DNA of 64,000 nt from Puia sp963703355 (GTDB lineage Bacteria > Bacteroidota > Bacteroidia > Chitinophagales > Chitinophagaceae): NCBI GenBank assembly GCA_963703355.1, contig OY969813.1:2232001-2296000 (forward strand), read 5' to 3'. Numbering within the stretch: the stretch's first letter is position 1; every line of letters starts with the position of its first letter. The notes below the pieces were generated by a model that saw only the letters and a program-made list of their open reading frames with translations, did no database searches and had not been told where the DNA came from. Below are positions 41,601-50,491 of this stretch, one piece after another. Both the position numbers and the translations under genes were made by a program.

Positions 41601-42521
41601 TTATTTCATTTTCGAAAGTTCGGTAAAAAGTTCTTTCTGTCGCGGTGTAAGATGTTGCGGTATCAATATGTTATAGGTCACAAAGAGATCTCCAAAAGAT
41701 TCTTCTTTCTTATAAACGGGGAAGCCTTTACCTTTTAATCTTGCTTTGGTTCCGTTTTGTGTTTCAGGTTTAACTTTGAGCTTGATTTTTCCATCGAGTG
41801 TATCCACCATCACCTCTCCACCCAGCACAGCAGTATACAGGTCGAGATCAAGATTCAGGTACAAATCATTTCCTGATCTTTTAAAAACAGTATCAGGTTC
41901 TATTCTGAAAGTAATATAGAGGTCGCCGTTAGGGCCACCGTTGGTTCCCGGTGCACCGTGATCTTTCAAACGAATTACCTGTCCGTCTTCCACGCCCGCA
42001 GGAATTGTAATGCGGATATTTTTTTGATTTACGGTCAGCGTCTGGCTATGGGTTTTAGCCGCATCGCGTAGGGAGAGGTGTAGTTCAGCCTGGTAATCCT
42101 GTCCCCTGAATTTTGTATTACGGGAGCCACCACGAGCGCCGGAACCAAACATCTGTTCAAAGAAATCGGAATATTGTCCCTCACCAAAATCTTCTCCGCC
42201 GCTAAATTCTGAAAACGGATTGGCGGATTGTCCTGATCTCCTTTGTCCTGCACCCGACTGACGGGCTTTTTCAAACTCTTCAGCTTTTTCCCAGTTCTCT
42301 CCATATTGCTGACCGTACTGATCGTATTTTTTTCTTTTCTCGGGATCACTTAGCACTTCGTTGGCTTCGTTGATCTGTTGAAATTTTTTACTCGCCTCCT
42401 TATCATTTGGATTGAGGTCGGGATGAAGTTTCCTCGCGAGTTTGCGATAGGCTTTTTTTACATCGTCGTCAGTAGCCGTTTTGGATAATCCCAGAATTTT
42501 ATAATAGTCAGTATATGCCAT
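41601..42521 (-). CDS. DnaJ-class co-chaperone, CbpA-like
   Basis: 306 residues. J domain at 1-70 with HPD in ARKLHPDLNPND, a Gly/Phe-poor linker (AEEFEKARQSGAGQRRSGQS), then two DnaJ C-terminal beta domains (YQAELHLSLRDAAKTHSQTL ... VYKKEESFGDLFVTYNILIP). No CxxCxGxG zinc fingers, so it is a type II (CbpA) rather than DnaJ proper. Stimulates DnaK ATPase. Neighbouring CbpM-like gene supports this. Confidence 0.93.
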   Translation of the reverse strand: MAYTDYYKILGLSKTATDDDVKKAYRKLARKLHPDLNPNDKEASKKFQQINEANEVLSDPEKRKKYDQYGQQYGENWEKAEEFEKARQSGAGQRRSGQSANPFSEFSGGEDFGEGQYSDFFEQMFGSGARGGSRNTKFRGQDYQAELHLSLRDAAKTHSQTLTVNQKNIRITIPAGVEDGQVIRLKDHGAPGTNGGPNGDLYITFRIEPDTVFKRSGNDLYLNLDLDLYTAVLGGEVMVDTLDGKIKLKVKPETQNGTKARLKGKGFPVYKKEESFGDLFVTYNILIPQHLTPRQKELFTELSKMK

Positions 42522-42532
42522 ATATGTACTGG

Positions 42533-43486
42533 TTATACCAGTTCTTTCACAACATTCCAGATTACTTTTGGTTTACCCAGCGTGTAGTAATGTAGTACAG
42601 GAACACCTGATTTTTTGAGTTCGCGACTTTGTTGTAATAACCATTCAGTTCCTATCAGTTCCACTTCGTCGTCGGTTTTACATTTCATAATCGCGTTTGC
42701 CAGATCAGCAGGTATATCTACATGAAACACTTTGGGTAAGAGACTGAGTTGTTTTTTGTTAGTGATGGGTTTCAGTCCTGGAATAATGGGCACTTCGATG
42801 CCATTGCTCCTGCAGGTTTTTACAAAATCAAAGAATTTCTGGTTATCAAAAAACATCTGCGTTGTAACGTATTCTGCACCTGCCTCCACTTTTGCTTTCA
42901 GAAATTCGAGATCATTGGCAAGGTTCGGAGATTCAAAATGTTTTTCAGGATAGCCGGCCACGCCGATACAGAAATTGGTTTTGCTTCCATTCTTAATATC
43001 TTCTTCCAGATAAATTCCCTGATTCAGATTCACAACCTGTTTTAACAGATCGATTGCGTATTGATTTCCTCCCGGCTCCGGGCTGAAAGCCGCTTCATTT
43101 TTTGGAGCGTCCCCACGCAAAACGAGCACGTTGTCGACGCCCAGAAAATGCAGGTCGATCAACGCGTCTTCCGTTTCCCGCTTCCCAAATCCCCCACAAA
43201 TTAGATGAGGTACGGCGTCGACCTGATAATGATTCATAATGGCCGCACATATGCCAACGGTGCCCGGCCTTTTCCTTACTTCCACTTTCTCAAACGTGCC
43301 ATCATTCTTCTTTTTGAACATGGTCTCACTCCGATGGTAGGTGACATTTATAAAAGCCGGCTTAAATTCCATCAGGGGATCCAGATGGTCGTAAATGGAG
43401 CTGATCGTCTTCCCCTTTAGCGGCGGAAGAATTTCAAAGGAAACGGCAGTATCTTTTGACTCGCGAATGTGATCAATAACCTTCAT
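42533..43486 (-). CDS. metF: Methylenetetrahydrofolate reductase
   Basis: 317 residues from ATG 43486, chosen because a promoter lies at 43520-43549 inside the longer frame. TIM-barrel flavoprotein: VSFEILPPLKGKTISSIYDH (catalytic Glu near the start), INVTYHRSETMFKKK, CGGFGKRETEDALIDLHFLG, VLVLRGDAPK, FCIGVAGYPEKH, GAEYVTTQMFFDNQKFFDFV and IIPGLKPITNKKQL. Makes 5-methyl-THF for methionine synthesis. First gene of a metF-cbpA-cbpM-hydrolase string. Confidence 0.96.
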   Translation of the reverse strand: MKVIDHIRESKDTAVSFEILPPLKGKTISSIYDHLDPLMEFKPAFINVTYHRSETMFKKKNDGTFEKVEVRKRPGTVGICAAIMNHYQVDAVPHLICGGFGKRETEDALIDLHFLGVDNVLVLRGDAPKNEAAFSPEPGGNQYAIDLLKQVVNLNQGIYLEEDIKNGSKTNFCIGVAGYPEKHFESPNLANDLEFLKAKVEAGAEYVTTQMFFDNQKFFDFVKTCRSNGIEVPIIPGLKPITNKKQLSLLPKVFHVDIPADLANAIMKCKTDDEVELIGTEWLLQQSRELKKSGVPVLHYYTLGKPKVIWNVVKELV

Positions 43487-43519
43487 CAGTGTGTCCCAGA
43501 GCGGTTTATTGGTGGATTG

Positions 43520-43549
43520 CAAACTTAATTCAATAGCGCTATAACACAA
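43520..43549 (-). promoter_or_regulatory. Promoter of metF
   Basis: On the minus strand TTG (43549-43547), exactly 19 nt, TAAGTTTG (43527-43520). It gives a leader of about 28 nt to ATG 43486. Confidence 0.75.
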
Positions 43550-43596
43550 GCGGCTGTTAAACTATTTTAAAATGAATCTATTAGACATTCTTCTGG

Positions 43597-43604
43597 TATT
43601 TTTG
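43597..43604 (+). promoter_or_regulatory. -7 promoter box of lptB
   Basis: TATTTTTG fits TAnnTTTG, 16 nt before the TTG start at 43621. No -33 element recognised. It is back to back with the metF promoter. Confidence 0.5.
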
Positions 43605-43620
43605 TTCAAATTTTATCGGT

Positions 43621-44391
43621 TTGAATCTTACCATCCATACCAAAGATCTGGTGAAAAGCTACCACAGCCGCACGGTGGTAGACCATGTTTCCGTAAATGT
43701 AAAACAGGGAGAAATCGTTGGTTTGCTTGGTCCCAACGGAGCCGGTAAAACCACTACGTTTTACATGGTAGTCGGACTCATCAAACCAGATGAAGGAATT
43801 GTTTATCTGGATGACAAGGACATTACTCGTTTGCCAATGTACAAAAGGGCTCAGCTGGGACTTGGATATTTGCCACAGGAAGCATCTGTTTTTCGTAAAC
43901 TTTCAGTAGAAGATAATATCAAGGCAATCCTGGAAATGACCAAACTGCCCAAGAAGGAACAACGTGATAAGCTGGAATCCCTTCTGGATGAATTCCGCCT
44001 TCACCATGTACGTAAAAATAATGGTGACTCTTTAAGTGGTGGAGAACGAAGACGCACGGAGATAGCACGCGCACTGGCAGTGGATCCTAAATTTATGCTG
44101 CTGGATGAACCATTTGCAGGAGTGGATCCCATTGCCGTGGAAGATATTCAGGCCGTTGTTGCCCGATTAAAATATAAGAATATCGGGATCCTGATCACAG
44201 ATCACAATGTAAATGAAACCCTATCCATCTGCGACCGTGCGTACCTGTTAATTGAAGGAAAAATCTTCAAACATGGAACAGCTGAAGAACTTGCAGATGA
44301 TGAACAGGTGAGGCGTCTTTACCTCGGCCGCAACTTTGAATTGAAGCGAAAAGACTATCTTCACGAAGAAGCTGCCAGAACCGTTATTTAG
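43621..44391 (+). CDS. lptB: LPS export ABC transporter ATP-binding protein
   Basis: 256 residues from TTG 43621; the conserved N-terminal strand (IHTKDLVKSYHSRTVVDHVS) needs this start. Walker A GPNGAGKTTT (about 37-46), Q-loop YLPQEASVFRKLSVEDN, signature LSGGERRRTEIARAL, Walker B FMLLDEPFAGVDP, and switch His in LITDHNVNETL. These match LptB, which powers extraction of LPS by LptFGC. lptC is also in this window at 61254 (minus strand), not linked. Confidence 0.93.
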   Translation: MNLTIHTKDLVKSYHSRTVVDHVSVNVKQGEIVGLLGPNGAGKTTTFYMVVGLIKPDEGIVYLDDKDITRLPMYKRAQLGLGYLPQEASVFRKLSVEDNIKAILEMTKLPKKEQRDKLESLLDEFRLHHVRKNNGDSLSGGERRRTEIARALAVDPKFMLLDEPFAGVDPIAVEDIQAVVARLKYKNIGILITDHNVNETLSICDRAYLLIEGKIFKHGTAEELADDEQVRRLYLGRNFELKRKDYLHEEAARTVI

Positions 44392-44442
44392 CATCGGGAC
44401 AAGGTCAAAAGGGGTTATTTCTATGCATATTACCTACGAAAA

Positions 44443-45966
44443 GTGAAACTGTTAAGTCCTGCCATATCCCGCCTGGCCAGGATGAGACGCTGGCAAATAG
44501 AACAATGGGTGCTCGACCCCGTTGCCGTGCAACGAGAAGTATTACAGGATCTGGTTACCTCAGCCCAATACACTGAATTCGGTCGCAAATACAACTTCTC
44601 GAAATTATTCTCCATCAAAGAATTCAAAAAAGCCGTTCCGATAAATGAATACGACGACCTGAAGCCATACATCCAGCGCATCATGCAGGGTGAAGAAAAT
44701 CTCCTGTGGAATACACCGGTTAACTGGTTCGCGAAAAGTAGCGGAACGACCAGCGACAAGAGTAAATTCATTCCGGTAAGTGAAGAAAGTTTACAGGACA
44801 ATCATTACCTCGGTGCTAAAGACGTACTGACGATGTACTATCACGCACACCCTGAATCTGATCTCTTAACAGGGAAAGGACTTGTGGTGGGTGGCAGTCA
44901 TACGATAAGTCAGTTTAACGCCGAAGTACAATATGGAGATCTCAGTGCCGTGCTATTGCAGAACTCGCCGTTCTGGGGCAACTGGATCCGAACTCCTGAA
45001 CTGCATATTGCGCTGCTCGACGAATGGGAAAATAAGATAAACCAGATGGCGGAGAATACCGTCAAAGAAAATGTAACATCCATATCAGGCGTTCCCACAT
45101 GGACATTGGTGTTGATGAAAAAAATTCTCGAAAATACGGGCAAAAAAAATATACTGGAAGTATGGCCATCGCTGGAACTGTACATACATGGCGGTGTTTC
45201 GTTTACACCATACCGTGAACAATTTGTAAAAATCTTGGGTGGGGATATTAACTATCTCGAAATGTACAATGCCAGTGAAGGATTTTTTGCAGCGCAGGAT
45301 TCCCCGGATGAAGACGGTATGTTACTCTTTACAAATCACGGCATCTTTATGGAATTTATGCCTGTTGAAGAATATGGTAAAGCGGATCCGCAAACCATTG
45401 GATTGAAAGATGTAGAGATTGGAAAAAATTATGCGTTGGTGATTAGTACCAACGGGGGCCTCTGGCGTTATCTGGTGGGTGATACCATTCAGTTCACCCG
45501 ACTCGGACCCTATCGCATTAAAGTGAGTGGAAGGCTAAAACATTTCATGAATGCTTTCGGGGAAGAAGTAATCGTCGACAATGCAGATTCAGCTATTGTT
45601 GCGGCAGCGGCCAGGTCGGGTTTGGTTGTAAATGATTACACTGCAGCACCTGTATATTTTGGAGATCATTCGAACGGTGCGCACGAGTGGCTGATAGAAT
45701 TCGAAAAAGAGCCGGCAGATATCACTGTGTTTACAGAAGAACTCGATAAAGCACTCAAGGAAGTGAACAGCGACTATGAAGCCAAACGCCAAAAAAGTAT
45801 CGCACTCAGAATGCCCATCGTGAAATCCGTTCCCAAAGGACTTTTTACTAACTGGCTTCGCAAAAAAGGAAAACTGGGAGGGCAGCACAAAGTTCCGCGA
45901 CTCTCCAACGACCGGACGTATGTGGATGAACTACTGGCGATGCTTAAACAAGCCAATGAAGTATAA
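44443..45966 (+). CDS. GH3 auxin-responsive-promoter family protein (acyl-adenylating amide synthetase fold)
   Basis: 507 residues from GTG 44443. ANL-type motifs: WFAKSSGTTSDKSKFIPVS (phosphate loop), EMYNASEGFFAAQ, GGLWRYLVGDTIQFT and KVSGRLKHFMNAFGEE. Plant GH3 enzymes join amino acids to acyl acids; bacterial members are widespread in Bacteroidota, substrate unknown. Follows lptB by 51 nt. The last codons (GAA GTA TAA) run into an octamer array that supplies the stop. Confidence 0.88.
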   Translation: MKLLSPAISRLARMRRWQIEQWVLDPVAVQREVLQDLVTSAQYTEFGRKYNFSKLFSIKEFKKAVPINEYDDLKPYIQRIMQGEENLLWNTPVNWFAKSSGTTSDKSKFIPVSEESLQDNHYLGAKDVLTMYYHAHPESDLLTGKGLVVGGSHTISQFNAEVQYGDLSAVLLQNSPFWGNWIRTPELHIALLDEWENKINQMAENTVKENVTSISGVPTWTLVLMKKILENTGKKNILEVWPSLELYIHGGVSFTPYREQFVKILGGDINYLEMYNASEGFFAAQDSPDEDGMLLFTNHGIFMEFMPVEEYGKADPQTIGLKDVEIGKNYALVISTNGGLWRYLVGDTIQFTRLGPYRIKVSGRLKHFMNAFGEEVIVDNADSAIVAAAARSGLVVNDYTAAPVYFGDHSNGAHEWLIEFEKEPADITVFTEELDKALKEVNSDYEAKRQKSIALRMPIVKSVPKGLFTNWLRKKGKLGGQHKVPRLSNDRTYVDELLAMLKQANEV

Positions 45967-46034
45967 GAGTATAAGAGTATAGGAGTATAAGAGTATAGGA
46001 GTGATGCACTCCTATACTCTTATACTCCTATATT
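45961..46034. repeat. Octamer array forming a perfect 25-bp hairpin, AGTATAAG/AGTATAGG family (locus 7)
   Basis: Left stem 45978-46002 and right stem 46008-46032 are exact reverse complements over 25 nt with a 5-nt loop (GATGC). Units alternate AGTATAAG and AGTATAGG with period 8, and the alternation is mirrored in the other arm. The array contains the stop codons of both convergent neighbours (TAA 45964-45966; TAG 46014-46012), so it is both the ends of two genes and a likely bidirectional terminator. Confidence 0.93.
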
Positions 46035-47244
46035 CCACGAGTATGCTCGTGGCGATAATCAGACTGACGAACGATGATGTGTAAAAAAGATATCCATAGG
46101 GCACATCGATAAATTGGTAAAAAACCAATATGCTCAATTTGAAACAGGCGAGATTGATATTTTGAAGCTGCCATTTCTTCTGGAATAAACAAAAAGACAT
46201 GAAAATTATGGGCACTGAGAAACTCATGATGATCAGAGTGCGATGCAGGTTCACGATATGATGAGGACCATAAAACTTTGCCAGGCCCAGGTTCAGCCAA
46301 TAAACTTCGGGGCTGACTTCCCAAATATGTTTTGCAAATGCTATATAATTTTCCGGCAACGCCAGCATCCAATGGAGTGTTTGAAATCCAAAAGGAATTA
46401 AAAAGAAGAGTAAAAAACAGGATATACCTGTCAATGAAAAAATAGCAAGTTTTTTGAATTCTTTTCGAAAAGCAAAAAAAAGCATGCAGGGTATTATCCA
46501 GCCAATCAGACTATAACGGCTAAGGATACATAAAGATGCCGCCAAGCCCATAAGAAAACCATTGCCTGAAATAATTGCCAGGCTCAGCAATACAAAATAA
46601 AAAATAACAACGCCCTCTTCACTCATGGTAATCAGGTTGTGCACTTCATTCCTGGAAAAAAGCCACCAGAATAGCAAAGCTGTGATGGTAATCAGGATAT
46701 AACCGAAATGTTTATTTTTCCTGATTTGTGTCAGTACCAGGACTACAGCAAACGAAAAAAGTACAGTCGCCACCGTTACCCATCGCATATCTATATTTAA
46801 TAACAATGTCGATGCATACGGAAACCACATAGCCGGCAGATAAATGGGCCTTGTGCCATTCCATATCTCCTGTATCGGGTCATACACCTGTTTCCAGTTA
46901 CCATTCAGGAATCGCTCATTCATAACTTTCATTATAGGGAGCATATCTGCGTAGTCGGGGTCTATAGGAATCATGTCCAGCCAATATCTGGAAGTAATGA
47001 AAGCGAGGACCAACATGAGAACCAATAGTGGCAGCTTAATAAATGCTTCCCTTTTCAGTTTCCCCATTTCCGGAAGTCTCGCTGACGGCAAACGTAGTAT
47101 AGTGATAATAAAAACCAGACCTGCCATCAGATATAAAATGGAAACGATGGTTGTCTGGCCTCCGAGTAAAAGTCCATAACTGGCAAAAAATGTTTCGGCT
47201 GCCAGGGAAAATAATAATAAATTCTTTTTATCAATCAGATTCAT
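46012..47244 (-). CDS. Multi-pass membrane protein, GT87-like (DUF2029)
   Basis: 410 residues with about ten hydrophobic segments. The block WLDMIPIDPDYADMLPIMKV ... FLNGNWKQVYDPIQEIWNGTR and PIYLPAMWFPYASTLLLN is typical of GT-C fold polyprenyl-phosphate-sugar transferases (GT87 and neighbours), with an Asp pair in the first loop. Function not established. The C-terminal residues YRSIRV and the stop codon are encoded by the octamer repeat, so the true terminus has been altered by the array. Divergent from fabG. Confidence 0.7.
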   Translation of the reverse strand: MNLIDKKNLLLFSLAAETFFASYGLLLGGQTTIVSILYLMAGLVFIITILRLPSARLPEMGKLKREAFIKLPLLVLMLVLAFITSRYWLDMIPIDPDYADMLPIMKVMNERFLNGNWKQVYDPIQEIWNGTRPIYLPAMWFPYASTLLLNIDMRWVTVATVLFSFAVVLVLTQIRKNKHFGYILITITALLFWWLFSRNEVHNLITMSEEGVVIFYFVLLSLAIISGNGFLMGLAASLCILSRYSLIGWIIPCMLFFAFRKEFKKLAIFSLTGISCFLLFFLIPFGFQTLHWMLALPENYIAFAKHIWEVSPEVYWLNLGLAKFYGPHHIVNLHRTLIIMSFSVPIIFMSFCLFQKKWQLQNINLACFKLSILVFYQFIDVPYGYLFYTSSFVSLIIATSILVEYRSIRV

Positions 47245-47301
47245 GGTTCGCTTGAAAGGCTTAAATTGATATTTATATTTAACTGCAAACTTTTCAGTTT
47301 A

Positions 47302-47309
47302 TATATTTG
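47302..47309 (+). promoter_or_regulatory. -7 promoter box of fabG
   Basis: TATATTTG fits TAnnTTTG, 20 nt before ATG 47330; no -33 box recognised. Confidence 0.5.
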
Positions 47310-47329
47310 AGCCTACATAATGCAATGAA

Positions 47330-48079
47330 ATGAAATTATTAGAGGGTAAAATTGTGGTTGTTACCGGCGCGGCACGTGGAATTGGAGAAGCAATTGCGCA
47401 AAGGATGGCCGAACAGGGTGCACATATTGCATTTAGTTTTCTTTCAAGTGATGAACGGGCAAAAGCATTGGAAAAAAAATTACAATCATTCGGTGTCAAA
47501 GCAAAAGCATATAAAAGTAATGCCGGATCATATGAAAACTGCGAGAAATTTGTGAACGAAGTATTGGAAGAACACGGCACCATAGATGTTTGCATTAACA
47601 ATGCGGGTATATCCAAAGATAGTTTGTTACTGCGTTTAAACGAAGCTCAGTGGGATGAAGTAATGGAAATCAATCTGAAGAGTGTTTTCAATATGACGAA
47701 ACAGGTGATCAAACCTATGATGAAAGCAAAAAAGGGGTCCATTATTAATATGAGTTCTATCATTGGTATCCGTGGAAACGCGGGCCAGTCGAGCTATGCA
47801 GCTTCGAAAGCGGGCATCATAGGTTTTACAAAATCTATTGCGCATGAATTGGGGAGCAGGAATATTCGCTGCAATGCGATCGCTCCGGGTTTTGTAGAAA
47901 CCGACATGACACATTATCTTCAGGATGAAGAAGGAGCTAAATCATTTCTGGCGAAAATTCCCCTTAACCGGTTTGGTGGTGCATCGGAAATTGCAGACAC
48001 TGCATTATTTCTTGCTTCCGACCTGAGCAGTTACATAACAGGCCAGGTGATCAGCGTGTGTGGCGGGTTGAATATTTGA
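47330..48079 (+). CDS. fabG: 3-oxoacyl-ACP reductase
   Basis: 249 residues, classical short-chain dehydrogenase. NADPH motif VTGAARGIGEAIAQ, NNAGIS, catalytic Ser in IINMSSIIGIRGNAGQSSYA and YAASKAGIIGFTKS with Tyr and Lys; C-terminal FLASDLSSYITGQVISVCGG. Reduces beta-ketoacyl-ACP in fatty acid synthesis. Not in an evident fab cluster; other SDR substrates are possible, but the match to FabG is good. Confidence 0.9.
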   Translation: MKLLEGKIVVVTGAARGIGEAIAQRMAEQGAHIAFSFLSSDERAKALEKKLQSFGVKAKAYKSNAGSYENCEKFVNEVLEEHGTIDVCINNAGISKDSLLLRLNEAQWDEVMEINLKSVFNMTKQVIKPMMKAKKGSIINMSSIIGIRGNAGQSSYAASKAGIIGFTKSIAHELGSRNIRCNAIAPGFVETDMTHYLQDEEGAKSFLAKIPLNRFGGASEIADTALFLASDLSSYITGQVISVCGGLNI

Positions 48080-48128
48080 ATATTTTTACTGTGAAACAGC
48101 CCGTACACATTTTTTAATTGCAAAGTTT

Positions 48129-49715
48129 ATGAGAAAGCTTTTCAACAATGCTTCGGCCGACATCCCCGCTTCGGTTGTAGTATTCCTGATAGCATTGCCT
48201 CTCTGCCTGGGAATCGCCCTTGGTTCGGGAGCACCTCTGTTTGCCGGAATCATCGCCGGTATGGTAGGAGGTATCGTTATTGGTTTGCTTAGTGGTTCAT
48301 CTTTAAGTATCAGCGGACCGGCCGCCGGGCTCACAGCCATCGTTGCTGTTGCTATCGGAAAGATGCCCGCTTATGAAGCGTTCCTTTTATCGGTTGTAAT
48401 TGCCGGTGTACTTCAGGTATTACTTGGTTTTTTAAAAGCGGGTATCATTGGTGATTATATTCCCAATTCGGTTATCCGCGGTATGCTTGCCTCGATAGGG
48501 TTTGTGCTGATTCTGAAACAATTTCCCCATCTGATAGGGTATGACAAAGACTGGGTGGGTGATGAAACGTTTATACAAGTTGACAGCGACAATACATTTT
48601 CCGGAATCATTAATTCCGTAAATAATATCTCACCTCTGGCGTTGATCATCGGCATCATATCCATTTTTATTCTCCTTATATGGGACCGGCCACAACTCAA
48701 AAAAATTATATTCTTTAAAAATTTACCGGGACCACTTGTAGTTGTAATTGCAGGGATTCTCCTGAATGTTTTTTTGGCAAAACCCGATACACGATTTTCT
48801 CTCGGCACGAATCAGCTGGTAAACCTTCCCATTGCGACAGACTTTACTTCGTTCACAAGTTTCTTTATGTTTCCCAAATGGGAGTACCTTAATAATTCAG
48901 ATGTCTGGATTACAGCGTTAACTATTGCATTGGTCGCGAGCATCGAAACATTACTCGGTATAGAAGCCGTTGACAAACTGGATCCGTTAAAACGCCGGAC
49001 ACCAGCTAACAGGGAATTAAAAGCGCAGGGTGTTGGAAATATTGTTTCGGGTTTGCTGGGTGGGCTTCCGCTTACATCAGTTATCGTGCGGGGTTCTGCA
49101 AACGTAGATGCGGGGGCCAAGAGTAAATTTTCTGCCATTATGCACGGCGTACTGCTTTTGCTGAGTGTTTTATTTTTCCCCGGACTACTAAATAAAATCC
49201 CACTCAGTGCACTTGCCGCTATATTGATTATAACAGGTTTCAAACTCGTTAAACCATCTATTTTCAGGGAACTCTACAAACGCGGATGGGATCAATTCAT
49301 TCCATTTATCGTAACACTGACAGCCATACTTTTTACCGATTTGCTGATCGGTATTGTAATCGGAACCATCGTCGCCTTCTTCTCGCTGATCCGGAGTAAT
49401 TTCAAAACAGCCGTAATGATTTTTCACGATGGCAATCAATATCTGGTGCGATTCCGCAAAGACATATCCTTTTTAAATAAACCAATCGTAAAAGAAAAAC
49501 TTGAAAATCTTCCTGACGATTCATTTATCGTGATTGATATATCAAGAGCTGATTTTATTGACAAAGACATTATCGATGTCATCAACGATTTTCTGCAGCA
49601 TGCTTATCTGAAAAATATCCAGGTGGAGATAAAAAAGAGCCGGTTAAAAGCTGGGCATGAACTGGTTTTTGACCAGTCGACCATTGCTGACTACAAAAGC
49701 ACAAACGCACATTAA
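48129..49715 (+). CDS. SulP-family anion transporter (likely bicarbonate)
   Basis: 528 residues. Membrane domain with LPLCLGIALGSGAPLFAGII, SSLSISGPAAGLTAIVAVAI and SVIVRGSANVDAGAKSKFSA (SulP core), followed by a C-terminal STAS domain (VIDISRADFIDKDIIDVIND). Carbonic anhydrase follows 23 nt downstream, an arrangement that in many bacteria marks a bicarbonate importer rather than a sulfate transporter. Confidence 0.9.
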   Translation: MRKLFNNASADIPASVVVFLIALPLCLGIALGSGAPLFAGIIAGMVGGIVIGLLSGSSLSISGPAAGLTAIVAVAIGKMPAYEAFLLSVVIAGVLQVLLGFLKAGIIGDYIPNSVIRGMLASIGFVLILKQFPHLIGYDKDWVGDETFIQVDSDNTFSGIINSVNNISPLALIIGIISIFILLIWDRPQLKKIIFFKNLPGPLVVVIAGILLNVFLAKPDTRFSLGTNQLVNLPIATDFTSFTSFFMFPKWEYLNNSDVWITALTIALVASIETLLGIEAVDKLDPLKRRTPANRELKAQGVGNIVSGLLGGLPLTSVIVRGSANVDAGAKSKFSAIMHGVLLLLSVLFFPGLLNKIPLSALAAILIITGFKLVKPSIFRELYKRGWDQFIPFIVTLTAILFTDLLIGIVIGTIVAFFSLIRSNFKTAVMIFHDGNQYLVRFRKDISFLNKPIVKEKLENLPDDSFIVIDISRADFIDKDIIDVINDFLQHAYLKNIQVEIKKSRLKAGHELVFDQSTIADYKSTNAH

Positions 49716-49738
49716 TTAAATATTTGAAAAATTATTTT

Positions 49739-50383
49739 ATGAATTCCATAAACAAATTACTACTTGAAAATAAAGCCTGGGCCGCAGAAAAAATAGTGGA
49801 CGATCCTGAATATTTTAAAGCACTGGCCAAGATTCAGACTCCTGAGTTTCTCTGGATTGGCTGCAGTGACAGTCGCGTACCTGCGAATGAAATCACTGGC
49901 ACCCAACCCGGAGAGATTTTCGTTCACAGGAATATTGCCAACATGGTCGTCCATACCGACGTGAACTTACTGAGTGTACTTGAGTATGCAGTGGCGCATC
50001 TTAAAGTAAAACACGTGATTGTTTGCGGTCATTATGGATGTGGCGGAATCAAAGCTGCCATGACCAACCACGATTTCAAACAGGTGCTGAATATGTGGCT
50101 GCGTAATATAAAAGATGTATATCGTTTGCATCGGGATGAACTGGAAGCAATTCCCAATCAGGAAAAACGAGAAGACAGACTTACTGAATTGAATGTACAG
50201 GAACAGGTACTTCATCTCGCCAAAACATCCATCATTCAACGCGCATGGAAATACCGTCAGGGACCGAATCTTTACGGTCTCGTCTATGGATTGAAAGACG
50301 GTTTGCTGAATACCATATTCACCATGACTCCGGACAGCTCGCTTGATCAGCTGTATACTTACAATGATCTGGGAGCGGAATGA
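49739..50383 (+). CDS. can: Beta-carbonic anhydrase
   Basis: 214 residues from ATG 49739. Zinc ligands C42, H98, C101 and catalytic D44/R46 are in WIGCSDSRVPA and VIVCGHYGCGG, numbered exactly as in E. coli Can. Interconverts CO2 and bicarbonate in the cytoplasm; the SulP gene upstream suggests a bicarbonate uptake-conversion pair. Ends close to the octamer locus at 50390. Confidence 0.96.
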   Translation: MNSINKLLLENKAWAAEKIVDDPEYFKALAKIQTPEFLWIGCSDSRVPANEITGTQPGEIFVHRNIANMVVHTDVNLLSVLEYAVAHLKVKHVIVCGHYGCGGIKAAMTNHDFKQVLNMWLRNIKDVYRLHRDELEAIPNQEKREDRLTELNVQEQVLHLAKTSIIQRAWKYRQGPNLYGLVYGLKDGLLNTIFTMTPDSSLDQLYTYNDLGAE

Positions 50384-50389
50384 GAGGCA

Positions 50390-50488
50390 ACTATGGGAGT
50401 ATGGGAGTATGGGAGTATGGGAGTGTGAAACTTTTAATTTGTTACAGGCTAAAAAGCGGGGTTTCCATACTCCCATACTCCCATACTT
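50390..50488. repeat. Inverted pair of octamer arrays, AGTATGGG family (locus 8)
   Basis: Left arm 50390-50425 (four AGTATGGG-type units), right arm 50465-50488 (three units reversed), spacer about 39 bp. Located between the convergent carbonic anhydrase and enoyl-CoA hydratase genes; a stem of about 22 bp is possible. Confidence 0.88.
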
Positions 50489-50491
50489 TCC

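Noticed and set aside
42533..43549. Longer metF start at 43549
   Set aside because: Its first 20 codons contain the -33/-7 promoter; the conserved protein begins at ATG 43486.
48812..49243. Minus-strand frame of 143 codons inside the SulP gene
   Set aside because: Shadow of the transporter gene in another frame.
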